Assembly (NCBI GenBank): GCA_047622605.1
Contig: JBLHND010000124.1
Span: forward strand, 1 to 10,812
Source: Motiliproteus sp047622605
GTDB lineage: Bacteria > Pseudomonadota > Gammaproteobacteria > Pseudomonadales > Balneatricaceae
Length of the DNA: 10,812 nt
Direction of reading: 5' to 3'
The notes beneath the pieces were generated by a model. That model did no database searches. It was not told the DNA's origin and saw only the letters and a list, made by a program, of their open reading frames with translations. Positions 1 through 6,284 of the stretch are shown one piece after another. The position numbers and the translations under genes were made by a program. The first letter of the stretch is position 1, and every line of letters begins with the position of its first letter.

Positions 1-148
1 ACAGGGTCAGGTCTAACATTCCAGCATTCCTATACCATGCTGGCTATAAGAAAAAATTCGGATCACGCAATATGACGATTAGCCGAGCGGTGCGGGAGTT
101 TGAGGGGAAATAATATTATAAATGTTGTGATATTAGACCTGACCCTGT
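1..148. mobile_element. Short element bounded by perfect 16-bp inverted repeats
   Basis: Positions 1-16 (acagggtcaggtctaa) are the exact reverse complement of 133-148. The left arm begins at the window edge, so it may be longer. Sequences of the type 'agacctgaccct' are, from memory, common at the ends of IS200-like/RAYT transposase genes, so a non-autonomous remnant of that kind is the best guess. An open stretch on the plus strand (3-113, stop TAA at 111) could encode a peptide tail containing YHAGYKKKFGSRNMTISRAV; I do not recognise it. No target-site duplication can be tested because the left flank is missing. Confidence 0.45.
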
Positions 149-213
149 CATGCTTGGGCGACATGATTGATTTGTTAGGCCAACAAAACGACTAAAAATA
201 TAGATTATAATCT

Positions 214-1029
214 TTAGTAAAGGCTACCACAACAAGTCAGATCTTCAGATATTTCTTTTTGAATTATTTCAATAAAATCATGTACATTTTTAGCATGAAC
301 TCTGAGTAATTCACATATATTTTTTTCAATATTAATATGCCAAAACTCTCCAAACATACCTTGAAAATAAAACAAACCCCAACCATTTACTCCTTCTTTA
401 CTTGGGACTACAGTTGTGAACCCAAAACCACCGGATTGGGCTGTTCCAAAACTTACAGCTTCCCATTCATTAACTTTAGGAAAATACCTAGGTGAAACTA
501 GATTCATGTATGGTATATATTTGAATCCAGCTAAACCCCCTTTCGCCACCACACAATGCCCACCTACAGTTGAGAATTCTTTATGCTCAATTATTTCTTC
601 AAATTTACTTTGCAATTTAAAAATGGTACTTGTATCCGTATTTGCTAAATGGCGTGCAGCAACACCATCACCTATCCAGTAGACACCGCTATCACTCCTA
701 ATAGATACTTTACCATCTGATATTTTTGCGATCAACGGATCTTCCCCAGATTTTGCCAAAAGAAAATCAACCTCATGATCAAAGCTATTACATATTTGTT
801 CCGCAAGTATTTTTATATCATCTTTATACCCTTGCATATATATCGCATGCAGCCTCCCGTGAGCCACTTCTCCAGCAGCACCCGAATATGCAACAGACGT
901 GCTCTCGTTAAGAAAAAACACTTTCAAACCATGGGAAGGCTTCTTCCCACTTTTTTCAGGGAATGACAATAAGGTATCTGCCATTAAGAAAGAATGGCCA
1001 TCTATTATTGCAGCAACACCTAGACTCAT
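214..1029 (-). CDS. Hypothetical protein, proteasome/HslV-like Ntn-hydrolase fold suspected
   Basis: A 271-residue soluble protein with no signal peptide or membrane segment; I do not recognise the exact family. The N-terminus reads M-SLGVAAIIDG, then FLMAD, and residues 48-53 read YSGAAG. If the initiator Met is removed, Ser becomes residue 1, Asp falls at position 17 and a Lys at 35. This closely matches the Thr1/Asp17/Lys33 layout of proteasome beta subunits and HslV, including a glycine-rich strand after the lysine. A Ser in place of Thr at position 1 and a length well above HslV (about 175 residues) are atypical. The C-terminal half has many aromatics and Gly, and the protein ends with a Cys-Cys pair. 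The ATG start has an AAGGAT ribosome site 7 nt upstream. The gene is markedly AT-rich compared with the prp locus, which suggests horizontal transfer. It has no partner gene in the window. The coding call is firm; the fold is an inference from a motif pattern. Confidence 0.8.
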   Translation of the reverse strand: MSLGVAAIIDGHSFLMADTLLSFPEKSGKKPSHGLKVFFLNESTSVAYSGAAGEVAHGRLHAIYMQGYKDDIKILAEQICNSFDHEVDFLLAKSGEDPLIAKISDGKVSIRSDSGVYWIGDGVAARHLANTDTSTIFKLQSKFEEIIEHKEFSTVGGHCVVAKGGLAGFKYIPYMNLVSPRYFPKVNEWEAVSFGTAQSGGFGFTTVVPSKEGVNGWGLFYFQGMFGEFWHINIEKNICELLRVHAKNVHDFIEIIQKEISEDLTCCGSLY

Positions 1030-1057
1030 AAACTATCCTTTATCGGCATAACAGCCT

Positions 1058-1083
1058 GTTAATGAGGCCGTTGGCCTCATAAC
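1058..1083 (-). other. Leader hairpin upstream of the 214-1029 gene
   Basis: GTTAATGAGGCC (1058-1069), gtt loop, GGCCTCATAAC (1073-1083). The arms pair fully apart from one bulged A. An overlapping alternative, TAACAG-c-CTGTTA (1049-1061), shares the GTTA arm, so the two cannot form together. There is no T-run on either side, so this is not a standard terminator. Confidence 0.5.
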
Positions 1084-1087
1084 AATT

Positions 1088-1117
1088 ATTATCGTGAAAG
1101 CTTTTTAAATTTGTCGG
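1088..1117 (-). promoter_or_regulatory. Predicted sigma70 promoter of the 214-1029 gene
   Basis: On the minus strand, CCGACA (1117-1112) is followed after 18 nt by GATAAT (1093-1088). The -10 matches the consensus at 5 of 6 positions, the -35 at 4 of 6. Transcription would start near 1081, at the foot of a hairpin. One TTCACGAT half-site overlaps the -10. Confidence 0.4.
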
Positions 1118-1206
1118 AAATTGTTGATAACCTGTAATCCACTGAAATATAGAGTGTAGAAAAGTGACTTCACGATGTGCCTGACAACACGTGAAATATT
1201 CACGAT
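1091..1206. promoter_or_regulatory. Cluster of TTCACGAT half-sites (possible operator region)
   Basis: ATCGTGAA occurs at 1091-1098, its reverse complement TTCACGAT at 1169-1176 and 1199-1206, and a shorter CGTGAA at 1190-1195. The last two form the perfect palindrome CGTGAA-ata-TTCACG (1190-1204). The first overlaps the predicted -10. The arrangement looks like a regulator's binding sites; the regulator is unknown. Confidence 0.4.
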
Positions 1207-1957
1207 ATTACGGGACGGGCTGTGGAAAATGGAGTCTGGGCTTTGAGACTGCGCTCTATTGCTGCCTTTTTCGACCACGACATGATCCCTGTCTTAGGCC
1301 TGCAACTTAGCAGATTGCGTATTAATCAACAAATGATATCTGTATCAATTAGATACTGCCTTGGTCGCAGACCCTCTGATTACCGGTGTGTCGCAGCTCT
1401 TGCCGTTAACGAACGCTCAAAGCAGTAAAGCTAGCGTCCGCTCCAGTGTTTCTGGTGATCCGGAGTGGTTGCCGTGATCGCAGACCCCAAGAGGCCCCTT
1501 TGGGCCGACTACAGCCTCTCATTGCACTGAACAGCGAGAGTCCGGTCTGAGTGTAAGCAGAAGGTTTCGAGTGAAATTATTACCGCCTCTGCCCTATCCA
1601 ACAAAAAAGTTGCCCACGGGGAAGGAGTCAATGAATTTCCTGATGACCCACAAAGCTCAGCCAGAATTCGGCAGATCTAGGCTCACGGACCCGTAGGAGC
1701 AGGCTTCCACGAATCCAGCTGGATGTTGCAGGAGCTGGGCTCCCGGGTTCTCTGCGGCAGGATAGTTGTCTTTTTTAGGCTAGGTATGAGTTAGTTGTTG
1801 CGATGAAAAGATCGCCTGCAGGCAGGCGGTTGAAGGCTCCTGCAACCGCTGCACGCCCCACGTCCCTGTGGGTTAGCTCCCTCAAGACCGTAGGCTTCAG
1901 CCTGACGAGGTAAAGATGTCAGGCAGCGTCATAACAACCAACCGGGACAGAGCCCTC
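1207..1957. other. About 750 nt with no convincing gene
   Basis: I find no coding region with recognisable protein character here. The stretch holds several small inverted repeats: GGCCC-cttt-GGGCC at 1493-1506, CGCCTG-cagg-CAGGCG at 1813-1828, GCGGTTG/CAACCGC at 1826-1849 and GCCTGAC/GTCAGGC at 1900-1924. The last lies just beyond the prpF stop and could be a weak terminator, but it has no U-run. It resembles decayed intergenic sequence between the acquired left segment and the prp locus. Confidence 0.5.
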
Positions 1958-3136
1958 CTAGAAACAATCCCCAGGAATCCGCACCCAGCCTTCCATCAGC
2001 ACCCGCGCGCTGCGGCTCATCACGACCTTGTTGACGGTCCAGTCACCGTCTTTTTCGCAGGCTTGGGCGCCGACCTTCAACGTACCGGACGGATGCCCGA
2101 AGGTGACGGCGGCCCGCTCTCCTCCACCGGCGGCTAGGTTGACGAGGGTGCCGGGGATCGCGGCGGCGGTGCCTATCGCGACGGCAGCGGTGCCCATCAT
2201 GGCGTGATGCAGCTTGCCCATAGAGAGCGCGCGCACATTCAGGTCGATAACCTCGGCGTCGATCTGCTTGCCGCTGGAGGAGACGTAGGCCTCGGCCGGC
2301 GCACAGAAGGCTACCTTGGGGGTATGCTGACGCCCTGCGGCCTCGGCGATGTCGCTGATCAAGCCCATGCGTACTGCGCCATAGGCGCGGATGGTTTCGA
2401 AACGTGCCAGGGCCGCCGGATCGCCGTTGATCACCTCCTGCAGCTCGGTGCCGGTGTAACCGATCTCGGCCGCATTCAGGAAGATCGTCGGAATGCCGGC
2501 GTTGATCAGGGTCGCCTTGAAGGTGCCGATGCCAGGTACTTCCAGGTCGTCGACCAGGTTGCCGGTGGGGAACATCGCCTCAGTCGCATCCACGGGGCTG
2601 ATAAACTCGACCTCTACCTCGGCCGCCGGGAAGGTGACGCCGTCCAGCTCGAAGTCGCCGGTCTCCTGCACCTCCCCATCGGTCATGGGCACATTGGCGA
2701 TGATGGTCTTGTTGATATTGGCCTGCCAGATCCGCACCACGGCGATGCCGTTGGTGGGTATCCGGCTGGCCTCGACCAGCCCCTGGCTGATCGCAAAGGC
2801 GCCGACCGCTGCGGTCAGGTTGCCGCAGTTACCGCTCCAATCGACGAAGGGCTTGTCGATGGAGACCTGACCGAACAGGTAATCGACGTCGTGGTCGGGC
2901 TGGCGGGTCTTAGACAGGATAACCGTCTTACTGGTGCTGGAGGTCGCGCCCCCCATACCATCGGTCTGCTTGCCGTAAGGGTCGGGACTGCCGATCACCC
3001 GCAGCAGAATTGCATCGCGCGCCGCGCCCGGCACCTGTGCCGCCTCGGGCAGATCGGTCAGGTTAAAAAATACGCCTTTGCTGGTGCCGCCACGAATATA
3101 GGTCGCGGGGATTTTAATCTGGGGAGTGTGGCTCAT
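1958..3136 (-). CDS. prpF: PrpF, 2-methylaconitate isomerase / AcnD accessory protein
   Basis: A 392-residue cytoplasmic protein of the PrpF family (diaminopimelate-epimerase fold), full length. In the AcnD variant of the 2-methylcitrate cycle, PrpF isomerises the 2-methylaconitate made by AcnD so that it can be hydrated to 2-methylisocitrate. Visible family signatures are YIRGGTSKGVFF near residues 13-24, GGATSSTSKTVILSK at 62-76 with Lys70, and DWSGNCGNL at 99-107 with Cys104. These match the Lys73/Cys107 pair noted as catalytic candidates in Shewanella PrpF, with a three-residue offset. The late segment GKLHHAMMGTAAVAIGTAAA and C-terminal RSARVLMEGWVRIPGD are also typical. The ATG has AGGAT upstream at about 9 nt. 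The gene lies 263 nt after acnD, separated by a long hairpin and a 12-bp tandem repeat array that runs right up to the ribosome site. Identification is very secure. Confidence 0.97.
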   Translation of the reverse strand: MSHTPQIKIPATYIRGGTSKGVFFNLTDLPEAAQVPGAARDAILLRVIGSPDPYGKQTDGMGGATSSTSKTVILSKTRQPDHDVDYLFGQVSIDKPFVDWSGNCGNLTAAVGAFAISQGLVEASRIPTNGIAVVRIWQANINKTIIANVPMTDGEVQETGDFELDGVTFPAAEVEVEFISPVDATEAMFPTGNLVDDLEVPGIGTFKATLINAGIPTIFLNAAEIGYTGTELQEVINGDPAALARFETIRAYGAVRMGLISDIAEAAGRQHTPKVAFCAPAEAYVSSSGKQIDAEVIDLNVRALSMGKLHHAMMGTAAVAIGTAAAIPGTLVNLAAGGGERAAVTFGHPSGTLKVGAQACEKDGDWTVNKVVMSRSARVLMEGWVRIPGDCF

Positions 3137-3150
3137 AAGTATCTATCCTA

Positions 3151-3222
3151 AGGTGTTTCCTGAGGTGTTTCCTGAGGTGTTTCTTGAGGTGCTTCCTGAG
3201 GTGCTTCCTGTGGTACTTTCTG
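3151..3222 (-). repeat. 12-bp tandem repeat array in the prpF leader
   Basis: Six consecutive 12-bp units (aggtgtttcctg and variants) start at 3151, 3163, 3175, 3187, 3199 and 3211. The first five differ at two positions at most; the sixth is more diverged, and a partial seventh follows. In the prpF mRNA each unit reads CAGGAAACACCT, containing an SD-like AGGA, and the array ends directly before the true ribosome site. It cannot extend prpF because an in-frame TAG lies between array and start codon. Confidence 0.85.
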
Positions 3223-3248
3223 TGGTACAACAGGGGGTATTCAGTCGG

Positions 3249-3321
3249 AGCGATATAGCTATTCACCGCGGCAGCCAGGGGTTCAGGCTGCCCGATGCAT
3301 AGCTATATCGCTGTTTTTTTT
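3249..3321 (+). terminator. Nested hairpin with T8 tract between acnD and prpF
   Basis: The outer arms are a perfect 14-bp inverted repeat, AGCGATATAGCTAT (3249-3262) and ATAGCTATATCGCT (3299-3312). The inner arms are GGCAGCC (3270-3276) and GGCTGCC (3286-3292). Eight Ts follow at 3314-3321, so it has terminator form only on the plus strand, where no gene precedes it. For the acnD-to-prpF transcript the tract is an A-run before the hairpin, so it should act as a stable mRNA structure rather than a terminator. Confidence 0.5.
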
Positions 3322-3399
3322 ATTTCTTGATAAAAACAGCGACCACTGCCGGCCTACGTTGCCAGGACGGATGCCCCGACAACGCAAACCGAACGGCCT

Positions 3400-6012
3400 T
3401 TAGGCGGCGTTGCCTTCCAGGAAGTCCTGAGCGAAGCGTTGCAGTACGCCACCGGCGGCGTAGACATGCGCCTCGGCGGCGGTATCCAGGCGACAGGTCA
3501 CCGGGATCTCGACGGTTTCGCCGTTAGCACGGGTCATCAGCACACTCATGTCGCCACGCGGGTGGATCTCGCCCTGCACATCAAAGGTCTCGCTACCCTC
3601 GATCGCATAGGTATGGCGATTGTCACCAGCCTTGAACTCCAGCGGCAGAACGCCCATGCCGACCAGATTGGTACGGTGGATACGCTCGAAGCCTTCGGCA
3701 ATAATGGTCTCGACACCCGCCAGACGCACACCCTTGGCAGCCCAGTCACGCGAGGAACCCTGACCGTAGTCGGCACCGGCGATGATGATCAGCGGCTGCT
3801 TACGCTCCATATAGGTCTCGATCGCTTCCCACATTCGGCTCTCTTGGCCTTCCGGCTCGATCCGTGCCAGTGAGCCCTGCTTCACCTTACCGTCTGCATC
3901 CAGACACATCTCGTTCTGCAGCTTGGGGTTGGCGAAGGTCGCACGCTGGGCGGTCAGGTGATCGCCACGGTGAGTCGCGTAGGAGTTGAAGTCTTCCTCA
4001 GGCAAGCCCATCTTGGCGCAGTATTCACCCGCGGCACTGGAGGCCTGGATCGCATTGGAGGGCGACAGGTGATCGGTGGTGATGTTGTCACCCAACACCG
4101 CCAGCGGACGCATACCCTTCATGGTCCGCTCATCGGCCAGTGCACCGTCCCAATAGGGAGGACGACGGATGTAGGTGGTCTGCGGACGCCAGTCATACAG
4201 CGGGCTCGGCGATTTCTCGATGGTACCCAGGTCGAACATCGGGATGTAGATCTGCTTAAACTGCTCGGGCTTGACGCAGGAGGCCACGATCGCATCGATC
4301 TCTTCATCGCTAGGCCAGATATCTTTCAGGGTGACCGGATTACCGGCCTGGTCATTACCCAGCACATCGCTTTCGATATCAAAACGCATGGTACCAGCAA
4401 TGGCATAGGCCACGACCAGTGGCGGCGAGGCCAGGAACGCCTGCTTGGCATGCGGATGGATACGGCCATCGAAGTTCCGGTTGCCGGACAGGACGGCTGT
4501 GGAATAGAGATCACGGTCGATGATCTCCTGCTGAATCTTGGGATCCAGCGCGCCGCTCATGCCGTTACAGGTGGTGCAGGCATAACCGACGATACCAAAG
4601 CCCAGGGTTTCCATCTCGGACAGCAGATCGGCTTCTTCCAGGTACAGCTTGGCAACCTTGGAACCCGGTGCGAAGGAGGTCTTGACCCAAGGCTTGCGTT
4701 TGAGACCCAAGGCGTTGGCCTTCCTGGCAACCAGTCCGGCAGCAACCACGTTGCGCGGGTTGGAGGTGTTGGTGCAGGAGGTGATCGCGGCGATGATCAC
4801 GGCGCCATCGGGCATCAGCCCTGCAGCCTCATCGGCCTTGGCCGCAGCCAGCAGTTCTTGGCTGGCGATGCCGCTTTTGGTCAGCTCTGAGGTCGGCAGA
4901 CGACGGTGGGGATTAGAGGGGCCTGCCAGGTTACGGCCGACCGAAGACAGATCGAACGTCAGCACTCGCTGATAGACAGCCTCTACCAGATCGTCGGCCC
5001 AGAGACCGGTTAGCTTGGCATACTGTTCGACCAGCGCAACCTGCTCGGGCTCACGGCCGGTCAGCTTGAGGTAGTCGATGGTCTGCTCGTCGATATAGAA
5101 CATTCCGGCAGACGCACCAAACTCGGGGGTCATATTGGAGATGGTGGCACGGTCACCGATAGTCAGTGCCTTAGCCCCTTCGCCAAAGAACTCCAGATAG
5201 GCGGAGACCACTTTCTGGTTACGCAGGAACTCGGTAATCGCCAGCACGATATCGGTGGCGGTGATGCCCGGCTGACGCTTGCCGGTCAGGTTAACGCCGA
5301 TGATATCAGGCAGGCGCATCATCGACGGCTGGCCCAGCATCACGGTTTCGGCTTCCAGTCCACCGACACCGATGGCGATAACGCCCAGGGCATCGATGTG
5401 CGGGGTATGGCTGTCGGTACCGACACAGGTATCGGGGAAGGCCACACCATCACGTGCCTGGATCACCGGAGACATCTTCTCTAGGTTGATCTGGTGCATG
5501 ATGCCGTTGCCAGCAGGGATCACATCGACGTTATCAAACGCGGTCTTACACCACTCGATAAAGTGGAAACGGTCTTCGTTACGGCGATCTTCGATCGCAC
5601 GGTTCTTCTCGAAAGCGTCGGTTTCGAAACCGGCCGACTCAACCGCCAGCGAGTGGTCGACGATCAGCTGGGTGGGTACTACCGGATTGACCTTGGACGG
5701 ATCGCCGCCCTGATCGGCAATCGCATCGCGCAGACCCGCCAGGTCAACCAGTGCGGTCTGACCGAGGATATCGTGGCACACCACGCGTGCGGGGTACCAG
5801 GGAAAGTCCAGGTCCTGCTTACGTTCGATCAGCTGCTTGAGCGAAGCGGTCAGTGCCGCCGGATCGCAACGGCGAACCAACTGCTCGGCCAGGATGCGTG
5901 AGCTGTAGTTTAGGGTGGCATAGGAGCCCGGCTGGATCTCTTCGACCGCCGCGCGGGTGTCATAATAATCCAGGTCGGTGCCTGGCAGGGGTTTACGGTA
6001 TTGAGTGTTCAT
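3400..6012 (-). CDS. acnD: AcnD, Fe-S-dependent 2-methylcitrate dehydratase
   Basis: An 870-residue aconitase-superfamily enzyme, full length, replacing PrpD. It dehydrates 2-methylcitrate in the cytoplasm, giving a 2-methylaconitate isomer that requires PrpF. The three [4Fe-4S] cysteines are present: Cys413 in TSCTNTSNPRN, and Cys479 and Cys482 in YACTTCNG. Substrate-site motifs include CVGTDSHTPHIDALG (about 196-210) and NRNFDGRIHPHAKQAF (511-526). The C-terminal swivel domain shows GDNITTDHLSPSNAI (641-655) and QGSSRDWAAKG (751-761). The N-terminus MNTQYRKPLPGTDLDYYDTR matches AcnD rather than AcnA, which separates it from housekeeping aconitase. The ATG start is backed by GAGGA about 8 nt upstream. 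It follows prpC after 228 nt, a gap that holds a palindrome and duplicated prpC ends, and it precedes prpF. Confidence 0.97.
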   Translation of the reverse strand: MNTQYRKPLPGTDLDYYDTRAAVEEIQPGSYATLNYSSRILAEQLVRRCDPAALTASLKQLIERKQDLDFPWYPARVVCHDILGQTALVDLAGLRDAIADQGGDPSKVNPVVPTQLIVDHSLAVESAGFETDAFEKNRAIEDRRNEDRFHFIEWCKTAFDNVDVIPAGNGIMHQINLEKMSPVIQARDGVAFPDTCVGTDSHTPHIDALGVIAIGVGGLEAETVMLGQPSMMRLPDIIGVNLTGKRQPGITATDIVLAITEFLRNQKVVSAYLEFFGEGAKALTIGDRATISNMTPEFGASAGMFYIDEQTIDYLKLTGREPEQVALVEQYAKLTGLWADDLVEAVYQRVLTFDLSSVGRNLAGPSNPHRRLPTSELTKSGIASQELLAAAKADEAAGLMPDGAVIIAAITSCTNTSNPRNVVAAGLVARKANALGLKRKPWVKTSFAPGSKVAKLYLEEADLLSEMETLGFGIVGYACTTCNGMSGALDPKIQQEIIDRDLYSTAVLSGNRNFDGRIHPHAKQAFLASPPLVVAYAIAGTMRFDIESDVLGNDQAGNPVTLKDIWPSDEEIDAIVASCVKPEQFKQIYIPMFDLGTIEKSPSPLYDWRPQTTYIRRPPYWDGALADERTMKGMRPLAVLGDNITTDHLSPSNAIQASSAAGEYCAKMGLPEEDFNSYATHRGDHLTAQRATFANPKLQNEMCLDADGKVKQGSLARIEPEGQESRMWEAIETYMERKQPLIIIAGADYGQGSSRDWAAKGVRLAGVETIIAEGFERIHRTNLVGMGVLPLEFKAGDNRHTYAIEGSETFDVQGEIHPRGDMSVLMTRANGETVEIPVTCRLDTAAEAHVYAAGGVLQRFAQDFLEGNAA

Positions 6013-6051
6013 GTCTGAATCCTCGAAAAAGGTTCAAAAAAAACGGAGTGG

Positions 6052-6082
6052 CTGTAGTTATAGCTATAGCTATTAATTACAG
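6052..6082. repeat. Near-palindrome in the acnD leader
   Basis: CTGTA (6052-6056) and TACAG (6078-6082) enclose an almost perfect palindrome centred on TAGCTATAGCTA, with one mismatch and one bulged base. It lies about 40 nt upstream of the acnD start. The same TAGCTAT core forms the outer stem of the hairpin after acnD (3249-3312), so the gene is flanked by related AT-rich palindromes. Function unknown; an operator or mRNA structure is possible. Confidence 0.5.
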
Positions 6083-6108
6083 TCGACTCCGCCTTTTGAT
6101 ATCAATGT

Positions 6109-6284
6109 TTAAGCGCGGTCTTCGATCGCAACCCACTGGCTGCTTTCCGGACTGTGCGTGATAAAGAGCCGCTTAAGCGCGGTCTTCGATCGCAACTCAC
6201 TGGCTGCTGTCTGGACCGCGAGTACATGATCAAGAGCCGCTTAAGCGCGGTCTTCGATCGCAACCCACTGGCTGCTTTCCGGAC
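6109..6284 (-). repeat. Triplicated 3' end of prpC
   Basis: The last 44 nt of prpC including its stop (6241-6284) recur at 6109-6152 (identical, 44/44) and 6173-6216 (41/44). A 13-nt flank, GATMAAGAGCCGC, lies at 6160-6172 and 6228-6240, next to copies two and three. Spacings are 64 and 68 nt, with short unrelated filler (7 and 11 nt) between units. Each copy could encode SSQWVAIEDRA and TAA, but the two extra copies have no start and lie after the prpC stop, so they are probably untranslated. Confidence 0.9.

Noticed and set aside
172..1083. Integron gene cassette with the AT-rich gene between attC sites
   Set aside because: GTTAGGC at 172-178 fits a core site, but I could not find a full attC structure on either side, and the hairpin at 1058-1083 is in the wrong (GTT...AAC) order.
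1222..1428. A 68-codon plus-strand open frame
   Set aside because: Composition looks random, there is no good ribosome site and no recognisable protein pattern; it lies in a stretch that appears decayed.
2204..3151. Long plus-strand open frame of 315 codons opposite prpF
   Set aside because: It is antisense to a clearly real prpF and is rich in His, Gly and Asp, as expected for the complement of GC-rich codons.
3958..4890. Plus-strand open frame of 310 codons opposite acnD
   Set aside because: Antisense shadow of the conserved AcnD coding sequence; no domain is recognisable.
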